Below, piece by piece: positions 51,492-59,179 of a stretch of DNA of 61,975 nucleotides; the first letter of the stretch is position 1, and each line of letters starts with the position of its first letter. Made by a program: the position numbers and the translations under genes. This DNA comes from Streptomyces populi (lineage in GTDB: Bacteria > Actinomycetota > Actinomycetes > Streptomycetales > Streptomycetaceae): contig NZ_KZ626887.1 in NCBI RefSeq assembly GCF_002911015.1, forward strand, positions 1 through 61,975. The letters are read 5' to 3'. The notes below the pieces were generated by a model that did no database searches, had not been told where the DNA came from, and saw only the letters and a program-made list of their open reading frames with translations.

Positions 51492-52163
51492 CAGTACGAG
51501 GCTCACGTCCGGCTCTACCTCGTGCCGCTGCTCGGCCCGAAGCGGATCGAATCCTTCGGCGTCGCGGACGTCCGTCGCTTCCTCATTCGGATGGAGAAGG
51601 AGACCACCGCGGCAACGGCCAAGGAGTCTCACCGCGTGCTGCGCTCCGCTCCGTCCTCGGCCTGTCGCGAGGAGCTGATCGCGCGCAACGTCGCCAAGCT
51701 CGTCGAGCCGCCCCGCACGGACAACCGGGAGCTGAAGCCCTGGACTTCCTCGCGGCATCTCGTAGAGATCCGCTCTACGCGGCCTTCGTACTTGCCATCG
51801 CCATGGGGCTCCGGCGCGGCGAGATCATCGGTCTCCGGTGGTCGGATCTCGACCTGGACAACCGGGTCCTCTATGTCCGGCAGCAGACTCAGCGCCGTCG
51901 TGGCGTCCTCTACGACGACGATCCCAAGAGCCGTCGTCGCCGGGTCCGCCGGACTTCGTGTGATCCGACCGCATGACGCCCGGCACGGCACCGCCACCCT
52001 GTTCACGGCAGCCGGAGTGGCGCCCCGCGTCGTGATGGAGATCCTCGGGCACTCGCGGACCAGCATCACCATGGACATGTACACGCACGTCGTGCAGGAC
52101 ACCCGGCGCGAGGCCATGAGCCACATGGACCGGCTGCTCAGGAAGCGTCTCGGTCGTCAGTGA
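51492..52163 (+). pseudogene. tyrosine integrase remnant (truncated, frameshifted, internally deleted)
   Basis: The core-binding end (YEAHVRLYLVPLLGPKRIES) begins directly after the preceding stop with no start codon, so the N-terminus is gone. The frame shifts near 51745 into DFLAASRRDPLYAAF and GLRRGEIIGLRWSDLDL (catalytic Arg region). It then breaks near 51950, with loss of perhaps 50-60 codons, before HDARHGTATLF (HxxR box), MEILGHSRTSIT and the tyrosine in DMYTHV. Only fragments of the catalytic domain remain, so it is inactive. It points at the intact tRNA-Arg 70 bases downstream, as integrase genes usually do. Confidence 0.85.
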
Positions 52164-52193
52164 CCGTGCTCGTTGATGTCAGAAGTGGATGCC

Positions 52194-52227
52194 AAAGGGC
52201 ACCTACCAATCTTGGTAGGTGCCCTTT
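52194..52227. terminator. bidirectional terminator between integrase remnant and tRNA-Arg
   Basis: Perfect 15-bp stem AAAGGGCACCTACCA / TGGTAGGTGCCCTTT with a 4-base loop; T-tract on the plus strand and A-tract on the other side. Serves the integrase remnant and the tRNA. Confidence 0.85.
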
Positions 52228-52234
52228 TCCCATG

Positions 52235-52307
52235 TGCCCCCGGCAGGATTCGAACCTGCGACACCCGCTTTAGGAGAGCGGTGCTCTATCCCCTGAGCTA
52301 CGAAGGC
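52235..52307 (-). tRNA. tRNA-Arg (anticodon CCU)
   Basis: 73 bases without encoded CCA. The acceptor stem GCCTTCG pairs with CGGGGGC using two G-U pairs; the D-arm, the anticodon loop TCTCCTAAA (anticodon CCT in DNA) and a T-arm with GGTTCGAATCC are all complete. The 3' part serves as the element attachment site, duplicated at 45109. Confidence 0.95.
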
Positions 52308-52509
52308 GGGGATCCGTCGGAAAGCGCGTCTGGAACCCGGCGTGGATGCTGCTGGGCTTCAGGTCTGCTGCCGACAGGCTGTGGTGGGCAGGCCGGTGAG
52401 GCCTGGTCCACCGCCGACAGTGTAGCGGGTCGGGTGAGATCGGCGTCGGGGTTCGATCACCGGTTCCTGGGCCGCACCGACCGGGGTGCCTGGTGAACGC
52501 CATCGCGCC

Positions 52510-53319
52510 TCACCGGCCGCGCCGGGTGATCCGGAAGTCGAACCCGAGGGTCCCGGGGTCGAGGGCCGTCGCGCCGCCGTCGACGGTGAGGACCGAGCCG
52601 TTGACGTACGACGCGGCCGGGGACAGCAACCAGTCGATCACCTCGGCGACTTCACGCGGTTCACCCGGCCGCCCCATGGGCAGGAGCGCGGTCGCCGCGT
52701 CGTAGGCGGCGTCGACACCGCCGTCGAGGCCCGCTTCCTCCGCGAAACGCGTCATGCGCCGGTCGGCCATCTCGGTGCGTACCCAGCCGGGGCACACGAC
52801 GTTGGCCCGCACGCCCTGGCGTCCGTAGTCGACGGCGACGGAGCGGCAGAGCTGGAGCAGGGCCGCCTTGGAGGTGGCGTACGGGGCGTTGCTGGTGCCG
52901 TTGCGCAGCGCGGACACCGAGGCGACGGCGACCACGGCCCCGCCCGTCTCCAGCAGGTGCGGGAGCGCCGCGCGCAGGAGCATCAGCGGGCCGGTGAGGT
53001 TGGTGCGCATCACCTCGTCCCAGTCCTCCAGCGACAGGTCGCCCACGGCTCCGCCGCGCCCGATGCCCGCGTTGAGGACCAGTCCGTCGAGTCGCCCGTG
53101 AGTGGCCAGGGCCGCCCGGACGAGAGCGTCGGCCGCCCCGGGGTCCCCCACGTCGGACGGACGGGCCAGTGCCCCGGTCTCGGCTTCGAGACGTCGCAGG
53201 GGCTCGTCGCGCCGGCCGGACACGACCACGTGGTGGCCGCCCTCGCTCAGCAGTCGGGCCGTCGCCTCCCCGATGCCCGAACCTCCGCCGGTCACGATGA
53301 CGACTCGCTTTTTCTTCAA
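52510..53319 (-). CDS. SDR family oxidoreductase
   Basis: 269-residue short-chain dehydrogenase: glycine loop TGGGSGIGEAT (10-20), NAG motif in LNAGIGRGG, catalytic Ser in VASVSA, Tyr147 and Lys151 in YATSK. An Arg-rich SGRRDEP after beta-2 suggests NADP(H). The start is a TTG at 53319 giving KKKRVVIVTG; a purine-rich GGAAAGGG lies about 12 bases upstream. It follows the TetR gene by 38 bases on the same strand, so they are probably one operon. The substrate is unknown. Confidence 0.85.
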   Translation of the reverse strand: MKKKRVVIVTGGGSGIGEATARLLSEGGHHVVVSGRRDEPLRRLEAETGALARPSDVGDPGAADALVRAALATHGRLDGLVLNAGIGRGGAVGDLSLEDWDEVMRTNLTGPLMLLRAALPHLLETGGAVVAVASVSALRNGTSNAPYATSKAALLQLCRSVAVDYGRQGVRANVVCPGWVRTEMADRRMTRFAEEAGLDGGVDAAYDAATALLPMGRPGEPREVAEVIDWLLSPAASYVNGSVLTVDGGATALDPGTLGFDFRITRRGR

Positions 53320-53357
53320 TGCTGTTCAGCGCCCTTTCCGGGGTCACGGAGCACGAC

Positions 53358-54017
53358 TCAGTCGGCCGGGAGGTCCGAGAGGGCCGGGCGGGTCAGGTGG
53401 AGCATGCGGGTCAGCCACAGGTCGCCGTTCTCCCGGGGGAAGCGGGGGCCGGGGGCGTGCCGCGGGGGAGGGGGCGGCGGGGGGCCGGAGGAGGCGGGGC
53501 CGACGGGGAGCCGGGGCAGGGACGTGATGCCGGTGATCATGGACAGCATCAGCACGGCGGCCGCGCGGACGTCGACGCCGGGGAGCAGCGAGCCGTCGCT
53601 CCGGGCCCGGTCCAGGACCCCGTGCAGGGCGTCGAGCCAGTTGAGGTGACAGTGGAGCGACGGATCGTCGGGGGTCCTGATCTCCCGGGCCAGGCGTGCT
53701 CCCGCCCGGACGGTCATGTCGGTCTCGAGGAGGCCCACGAGGGCGTGGGCCATGGCGGTGGCCGTCTCGAAGGCCGGGGTCTCGCGCCGCGTCAGCTTCA
53801 CGAGTGCGGCGTCCGACGTGACGCAGGCCTCCGCCTGGACGGCGCGGGCGAGATCGGACTTGGCCGAGAAGTGGAAGAACAGGGCGCCCTTGGTGACCTG
53901 CGCGCGGTCACTGATCGCGGCCAGGGTGGCCCCTTCGTAGCCGGTCTGGTCGAACACGGTCGAGGCGGCCCGGATCAGGTTGCGCCTGGTTCGCTCGGAC
54001 CTCTCCTGCCTCACCAT
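53358..54017 (-). CDS. TetR family regulator, gamma-butyrolactone-receptor-like (ScbR/ArpA)
   Basis: 219 residues. The N-terminal HTH (RSERTRRNLIRAASTVFDQ then VTKGALFFHFSAKSDLA) is close to the ScbR/ArpA receptor group. The ligand domain keeps the HCHLNWLDALHGVLDRAR pattern. An unusual Pro-run (GPPPPPPPRHAPGPR) sits before the C-terminus. Such receptors bind palindromic ARE sites and release them on binding a hormone. No afsA-type synthase is present here; the cotranscribed SDR might make or modify a ligand, but that is inference. Confidence 0.83.
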   Translation of the reverse strand: MVRQERSERTRRNLIRAASTVFDQTGYEGATLAAISDRAQVTKGALFFHFSAKSDLARAVQAEACVTSDAALVKLTRRETPAFETATAMAHALVGLLETDMTVRAGARLAREIRTPDDPSLHCHLNWLDALHGVLDRARSDGSLLPGVDVRAAAVLMLSMITGITSLPRLPVGPASSGPPPPPPPRHAPGPRFPRENGDLWLTRMLHLTRPALSDLPAD

Positions 54018-54226
54018 GACGTGACCACCCGGACGCTCCTTGTCGTTCGGCTGCTGTTCGTCCTGCCGCGAGCGACGCTAAGAACCCGCTTTTGGATCTG
54101 TCAACGGGGCATGGATGTGTGGATCATCTTTACGCCACGGGGCAACTGCCCTGCGTATGAGGCTTGTTGAAGGCGCAAGGGAGAGGCGGGGCCGGGCGCG
54201 GGAGCCCTGTGCCCGCGGTGCCCGGA

Positions 54227-56119
54227 TCAGCTCGGCCGCACCCGGCGGAAGCGGCCCGCGATGTGCAGGTCCGCCTCGATGCCGGTGGCCGTCGCGCGCA
54301 GTTCGGGCAGTACGTCGCCGACGCATGCCTCGGCGGTGCGGCGGCTGCTGTGCATGGCGACGTTCACCGCGGCCACGACCCGTCCGGCGCGGTCGCGCAC
54401 CGGGACGGCGATGGACCGCAGCCCCTGCTCCAACTCACCCTCCACCAGGGCGTATCCGTCCTTCCGTACCCGTTCCAGGTCGGCCCTGGACCGTTCCGGG
54501 TCCAGGACGGGCTGCCGGGGGGCGTCCCCGGGCGCGCTGTCGGCCACCAGCTCCGCCGCACGGTCCTCCGGGAGATCGGCCAGGAGCACTCGGCCCAGGG
54601 AGGTGGCGTACGCGGGCAGCCGGGTGCCGACGGCGACGTCGACGCTCATGATGCTGCGGGTGGAGACGCGTCCGGTGTACTGGATCGCGGTGCCGGTCAG
54701 CACCGCGAGCGACACCGAGTCGCGCAGCCGCTGGGAGAGTTCGGTCATGTGGGGGGCCGCGATCGCGGGGAGTGAGACCCGTGACAGGGGCGGGAAGCCG
54801 AGCCCCAGGACGCGGGGGGTGAGCCGGAAGACGCGGTCGTGCGTGGTGACGTATCCGAGGTGGTCCAGCGTGATCAGGGCCCGCCGGGCGGTCGCGCGGG
54901 CGAGTCCGGTCGCCCGCGCGACCTCGGTGAGGGTCAGTTCGGCGCGGCCCTCGCCGAAGGCGGTGATCACGGTCAGGCCCCGTGCCAGCGACTCGACGAA
55001 GTCCCGGCCCAGCTCCTGCTTGGAGGCGCCGGTCCAGTCGGCGAGCCCGGAAGGCGCGACGGCCTTCCCCGTGGTTTCCGGGCCCCCGGTGCCCCCGGTG
55101 CCCTCCGCGCCTCCCGGCTCGGCCCGCGTGCCGTTCCGCGCGGGCTCCGCCTCCCGCTCCGGCGCCGGCTCCCGGTCCAGCGCCCGTTCCATCTCGGCCA
55201 CGGCGGTCCGCAGCCGCGGCAGCAGCGCGTCCCGCAGTCCGGCGGCACTGTGCCGGCTCGTGTGGCTCACCACGTTCACCACGCAGGCGATCCGCCCCGC
55301 CTCCCGTACGGGCATCGAGACGGCGACGAGCCCCGGTTCGATCAACTGGTCGTCCGACGCCCAGCCCGCTTCGCCCGCTTCGGCCGCTCGCTGCTCGAAG
55401 TCGTCCCCGACGGTGGGGCGTTGGGCGGCAGGGAGCACGGCCGAGTCCGGTCCTCCCTCGTACGGCCTGCTCCGTGCCGGTACGGCCGGGAAGCCGCGGT
55501 CCTCCGGATCGGCAGCGCGGCGCTCCCGCCAGCGCCGCCACTCCTCCTCGTTCCACTCGGACGCGAACAGCGCTCCGGGAGCGGTGCGTTCGGCGGGGAG
55601 CAGGTCGCCGATGCTGAAGTGCAGGGACATCGCGCGGCGCCGGGTCGCCTGATGGATGAAACGGATGCCGTCCCGGTCGCAGACGGCGATGGACACCGAC
55701 TCGTCGAGCTCGTCGGCGAGGGCGTCGGCGTGCGGGTCCAGGAGGCGGGGGAGCCGGAGGGCCGCGAGATAGGCGTTGCCGAGTTCCATCAGACGGGGGG
55801 CCAGGACGGCGTCCCGGCCGTCGAGGCGTACGTAGCCCATGCGCGCGAGGGTCGCGGTGATCCGGTCGACGGTGGACCGCGCGAGCCCGGTGGCCCGTTC
55901 GAGCCCGCTCAGACTGGCCGCCCCGTCCGCCTCGGTCAGCCTCCGCAGCACGGCGAGCCCGCGGATGAGCGGGGTGACCGCCTCCTCGGGTACACCGGCC
56001 CCGGCGGCCGTGCGGCCGGAGCCGGGCGCCGCGGACCCGCCACCCGTCCCCGCGGACGCGGGGTGCGACGGGGTGACGTGCGACGAGGCGGGGCTCGATG
56101 ACGTGGGACGTGATGGCAT
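54227..56119 (-). CDS. double IclR-family regulator (two IclR units in one chain)
   Basis: 630 residues from an ATG at 56119. The first unit: winged helix about 47-110 (LIRGLAVLRRLTEADGAASL, GLARSTVDRITATLARMGY) and effector domain to about 310. A disordered linker of about 60 residues (EPAPEREAEPARN, GGTGGPETTGK) follows. The second unit: winged helix about 372-430 (LARGLTVITAFGEGRAELTL, TGLARATARRALITLDHLGY) and effector domain to the end. PcaR/PobR-type regulators of aromatic catabolism are of this lineage, and tandem forms occur in Streptomyces. Direct repeats lie upstream at 56203-56247. The target is unknown. Confidence 0.85.
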   Translation of the reverse strand: MPSRPTSSSPASSHVTPSHPASAGTGGGSAAPGSGRTAAGAGVPEEAVTPLIRGLAVLRRLTEADGAASLSGLERATGLARSTVDRITATLARMGYVRLDGRDAVLAPRLMELGNAYLAALRLPRLLDPHADALADELDESVSIAVCDRDGIRFIHQATRRRAMSLHFSIGDLLPAERTAPGALFASEWNEEEWRRWRERRAADPEDRGFPAVPARSRPYEGGPDSAVLPAAQRPTVGDDFEQRAAEAGEAGWASDDQLIEPGLVAVSMPVREAGRIACVVNVVSHTSRHSAAGLRDALLPRLRTAVAEMERALDREPAPEREAEPARNGTRAEPGGAEGTGGTGGPETTGKAVAPSGLADWTGASKQELGRDFVESLARGLTVITAFGEGRAELTLTEVARATGLARATARRALITLDHLGYVTTHDRVFRLTPRVLGLGFPPLSRVSLPAIAAPHMTELSQRLRDSVSLAVLTGTAIQYTGRVSTRSIMSVDVAVGTRLPAYATSLGRVLLADLPEDRAAELVADSAPGDAPRQPVLDPERSRADLERVRKDGYALVEGELEQGLRSIAVPVRDRAGRVVAAVNVAMHSSRRTAEACVGDVLPELRATATGIEADLHIAGRFRRVRPS

Positions 56120-56202
56120 GGGCTCTCCGATGGGGCTCCCGGAAGAGTCACCGCGCGGCGCGTTCCGGACGAGCCACCGTGTGGCGGACCTCGGAAGAAC
56201 CA

Positions 56203-56247
56203 CGGTAGTGCTTGCCCGGACAGAGCCGCGGTAGTGCTCGCCCGGAC
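56203..56247. repeat. 19-bp direct repeats upstream of the double IclR gene
   Basis: CGGTAGTGCTTGCCCGGAC at 56203 and CGGTAGTGCTCGCCCGGAC at 56229, one mismatch, 26-base period, about 85-128 bases upstream of the start. Candidate regulator-binding or promoter-duplication site. Confidence 0.55.
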
Positions 56248-56380
56248 GCCGAAGCGGGTCGGCCGCTCCCCGGCCCGGACGCCGGTCCGCCGGACGTGCT
56301 CCTGCCGATCGGTCGCCCTGTCGTCCTGCCTGCCGGTCGTCCTGCCGGCCGGTCGCCTTCCCGGCCGTCCGCCAGGGCCC

Positions 56381-56459
56381 GTCCGTTCCGTCGGGGCCCA
56401 CCCTCCTGTCCGCCGGAGCCGTCCGTTCCGTCGGGGTCCGCTCCCTGTCCGCCGGAGCC
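56381..56459. repeat. two tandem copies of a 39-40-bp unit
   Basis: Copies at 56381-56420 and 56421-56459 share GTCCGTTCCGTCGGGG and CTGTCCGCCGGAGCC, differing only in the middle. They lie directly downstream of the metalloprotease stop. Confidence 0.7.
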
Positions 56460-56520
56460 CGTCCGTCCGGTCGCCCGCCCGCCCGGTCGCCCGCCCGCCC
56501 GGTCGTCCGGTCGTCGGTGG

Positions 56521-57795
56521 TCAGCGACGGGTCACGTACACCCGGTACCTCCCCGCGGCGTCCGCCGACGCGACCTGGACGGTGATCTTCTCCTTGGCGG
56601 CCTTGAAGGTCTCACCCAGGGAGAAGGGCGCGTCGGAGAGTTCCGCCTGGACGTTGGGGGAGCGGGTGCACCCGCCGCTGTCGCGGCGGGAGTCGTACAC
56701 CGTGACGGGCCCGTTCCCGGTGTCCACGCCCGTGTCGACCTTGTAGACGAGGATGCCGGGACGGCAGACGGCGGAGTCGTTGCCCGCGCGGGTGCGCAGT
56801 TCGAGGACGTATCCGCTCCGTGTGCCGACGGGTATGACGACGAGCTTGGCGCCGCCCCGCAGGGCCAGCGGGGTCAGCGTGTACTCGCTGGTGCCGCGTG
56901 CCGTCGCGCAGCTGACCTGGGAGGCGTCGAGCCAGCCGAGCTTCCACTTGTGCCAGCCGAGCAGGTCGTTGTCGGCCCCCCAGTCCTCGCTCATGATGTC
57001 CCAGTGCCCGACCGCGCCGCCGCCGTCCTGGGTGTAGAGGTCGGGCAGGCCGAAGGTGTGGCCGTTCTCGTGCGGCAGGACGCGGTAGCCGGTGTCGGCG
57101 TAGGAGCCCGAGCCGTCGTCCTGGCGGCTGTAGACGAAGGACGCGTTGGCGACCGGGACGCCGTCGGCCACCGGCGCCTCGGTGTTGCCGGCGAAGGTCA
57201 CGGACAGCACGGTGTCCAGCGCGGAGGGCCCGGCGTTCGGTGTGACCAGCACGTTCAGGATGTCGTACGACCGGAAGTCGACCTCGGGATCGGCCGTGGC
57301 CACGATGTCCTGGACCAGTTCCCGGTAGCCGGGGTCGAAGGGGGCGCCGCGTTCTATCCCGTACGCCTTGAAGGGCTTGGGCATCCGCAGCCAGTGCCGG
57401 ACGGGGGCCTCGGGGCGGTAGTCGAGGCGGCCGTAGGAGGCGGTGCGGAACCATTCCTGCGTCTTCGGGAAGAACTCGTCGTACCGGTCGAGGGCGCTGC
57501 CCTTGGCGGGCGCGTCGGAGAAGTCGACCATCAGGGTCAGGGCCCGGAGGGTTCCGGTGGAGCGGGCGTAACCGCCCGCGGTCGGTATCCCCTCCCCCAT
57601 CTGCACGTCCGAGGGGCCGTTGATCATGCAGGGGCCGAGCGCGGCGGAGCGGGCCAGCGCCGCGGAGCCCGCCGTGGCGGAGCCGGCCGTCAGGTGCCCG
57701 GTGCCGGCGGAGGTGCTGACCGCCAGCGTCAGAACGGTCACCGTGGCCAGCGCGGCCACACGGCGCGGGCGTATGCGGCGGCTGGACGGCTGCAT
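56521..57795 (-). CDS. secreted M6 family metalloprotease
   Basis: 424 residues from an ATG at 57795 (GAAGGA upstream). Arg-rich N-terminus and hydrophobic core (RVAALATVTVLTLAVSTSAG) form a signal peptide. The catalytic domain has the zinc motif HENGHTFGLPDLY (HExxHxxGxxD, about residue 245) and the downstream DIMSEDW Met-turn. The C-terminal part is a beta-rich domain with four cysteines. Immune-inhibitor-A-like peptidases of this family are secreted and calcium-stabilised. It is divergent from the TetR gene across a 375-base region with a Crp-like site. Confidence 0.88.
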   Translation of the reverse strand: MQPSSRRIRPRRVAALATVTVLTLAVSTSAGTGHLTAGSATAGSAALARSAALGPCMINGPSDVQMGEGIPTAGGYARSTGTLRALTLMVDFSDAPAKGSALDRYDEFFPKTQEWFRTASYGRLDYRPEAPVRHWLRMPKPFKAYGIERGAPFDPGYRELVQDIVATADPEVDFRSYDILNVLVTPNAGPSALDTVLSVTFAGNTEAPVADGVPVANASFVYSRQDDGSGSYADTGYRVLPHENGHTFGLPDLYTQDGGGAVGHWDIMSEDWGADNDLLGWHKWKLGWLDASQVSCATARGTSEYTLTPLALRGGAKLVVIPVGTRSGYVLELRTRAGNDSAVCRPGILVYKVDTGVDTGNGPVTVYDSRRDSGGCTRSPNVQAELSDAPFSLGETFKAAKEKITVQVASADAAGRYRVYVTRR

Positions 57796-58030
57796 GCGGG
57801 GGGTCCTTCGCTCCACGGCAGCCACCGGTCTCCGACTGCACCCTTTCGATCACCCTGTGTCGCCGACACGCGGGGCGCGCGCTGGACGGGCCCGATCGGG
57901 TTCACGCCGGGGGAGGGAACGAAGCGGTCGCCGCCCAGGGGTGCGGCGGAGTCGCGGAAGCGCCGAAAGGGCAGGTGGCGGGCCTGGTGCGGGGCGGGGA
58001 GCGGGCGGCCGACCGTCACGGGGAGGAGAA

Positions 58031-58046
58031 TGTGACGCAGGTCACA
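58031..58046. promoter_or_regulatory. Crp-like binding site
   Basis: TGTGAC-GCAG-GTCACA, perfectly symmetrical and matching the GTG-N8-CAC Crp consensus core. It is 125-140 bases upstream of the TetR start and about 240 from the metalloprotease start. Confidence 0.55.
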
Positions 58047-58075
58047 TATTCCTCTTCCGGATCAGGGAAATAACC

Positions 58076-58130
58076 GGGGATCGTTTCCCCGTTTAGCCAT
58101 ACGTCCGAGCGAAACGGGGAGCGAATCCCC
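58076..58130. promoter_or_regulatory. paired palindromes, probable TetR operators
   Basis: GGGGATCGTTTCCCC (58076-58090) and GGGGAGCGAATCCCC (58116-58130): same GGGGA-N5-TCCCC format, centres 40 bases apart (about four helix turns). They are also mirror images of each other, flanked by CCCCGTTT and AAACGGGG. They lie 40-95 bases before the TetR start. Confidence 0.65.
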
Positions 58131-58170
58131 GGATCGTGTCCAGCCTCCGAGATGCTTCGAGGAGTACGCC

Positions 58171-58815
58171 GTGGAGACCGCCACCCCCGTACAGCGCCGA
58201 GTGACCCGGCCCCGGGCCGACGCCCTGCGCAACCGGGAGCGGATCGTCGCCGCCGCCCGCGAGATGTTCGTCGAGTTCGGCGCCGAGGTGCCGTTCGACG
58301 AGATCGCCCGCCGGGCAGGCGTCGGCAACGCCACGGTGTACCGCAACTTCCCCGACCGCGACGCCCTCGCCCGCGAGGTCGTGTGCTCGGTCATGGACCG
58401 CACCTCGGAGTGGGTCGAGGAGGCGCTCGCCGCGGACGGCGACGCGTTCGAGGCGCTGAGCGGCTTCGTGCACTTCGCCGCCGACGAGCGGATCGGCGCC
58501 CTGTGCCCGATGCTCTCCGAGAGCTTCGACCAGAACCACCCCGACCTGGTCGCCGCGCGCGACCGGATCACCGAACTGATACAGCGGCTGATGACCCGTG
58601 CCCGTGAGGCCGGACAGCTGCGCCCCGACGTCGAGCTGGGCGATCTGATGATCGCCGTCAGCCAGCTCACCAGGCCGCTGCCGGGCACCGCGTGCCAGGG
58701 CATCGACCGCTTCGTGCACCGTCATCTGCAGCTGCTCCTGGACGGCATGCGGGCCCCGGCCCGTTCCGAACTTCCGGGAGTGGCGGCCGACTTGGAGGGA
58801 CTGCGACGAGTGTGA
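58171..58815 (+). CDS. TetR family transcriptional regulator
   Basis: 214 residues from a GTG at 58171 with GAGGA upstream. HTH about 18-62 (RERIVAAAREMFVEFGAEVPF, RRAGVGNATVYRNFPDRDAL), then an all-helical ligand domain. The family pattern with SESFDQNHPDLVAARDRITEL resembles repressors of efflux or redox genes (SCO-type TetR_C). The two palindromes in front indicate autoregulation. The MFS gene 365 bases downstream is a possible second target. Confidence 0.88.
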   Translation: METATPVQRRVTRPRADALRNRERIVAAAREMFVEFGAEVPFDEIARRAGVGNATVYRNFPDRDALAREVVCSVMDRTSEWVEEALAADGDAFEALSGFVHFAADERIGALCPMLSESFDQNHPDLVAARDRITELIQRLMTRAREAGQLRPDVELGDLMIAVSQLTRPLPGTACQGIDRFVHRHLQLLLDGMRAPARSELPGVAADLEGLRRV

Positions 58816-59179
58816 CCGGCCCGTCGGGCGCCGTGCCCGGCCGGCCGCCGGCCGATGAGCGCGGCGCGGGACACCGGCCGAAGCTCGTGACTCCTGCTCG
58901 TATCCGACAACTCGCGATCCACGGACCACGGTTCGCGCGTCACGGCGCGCGACTCGCCCCGCACCACCCATGACTCGCAAGCACCTACAGCCCTGACAGC
59001 CTTTACAGCCTTTACAGCCTTTACAGCTCTTACGACTCGCACAGCTCGAACTCGCCGCGCGTGAGGCGCACTCGTCATCAGGGACGGGTCGTGCCGAGCC
59101 GCCTCCCGGCCGTCACCGTCGACGGGCCGTCCCCTTTCCTTTCATTTTTTCGTCACGAAGTCCCGGAGTGGGTACCCCC
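58816..59179. other. intergenic region with tandem 9-bp repeats
   Basis: 364 bases between TetR and the MFS exporter. It contains five 9-bp units at 58987-59031 and a T-rich run near 59131-59152 that may be part of the promoter or leader of the exporter. No gene. Confidence 0.5.
58987..59031. repeat. five tandem 9-bp units (ACAGCCTTT type)
   Basis: Central three units are identical; the first (ACAGCCCTG) and last (ACAGCTCTT) are diverged. Intergenic, about 150 bases upstream of the exporter start. Confidence 0.75.

Larger units (their letters stand above)
56120..56520. other. intergenic region with two sets of repeats
   Basis: 401 bases between the double IclR gene and the metalloprotease. 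It contains 19-bp direct repeats at 56203 and 56229, and a GTCCG-rich tract with two tandem copies of a 39-40-bp unit (56381-56459). No gene. Confidence 0.5.
57796..58170. other. divergent regulatory region (metalloprotease / TetR)
   Basis: 375 bases without a gene. It holds a perfect Crp-like palindrome at 58031-58046 and two palindromes of the format GGGGA-N5-TCCCC at 58076 and 58116. Confidence 0.6.

Noticed and set aside
54060..54120. ARE (gamma-butyrolactone receptor) operator upstream of the TetR gene
   Set aside because: Partial similarity only; the palindrome is too weak to call.
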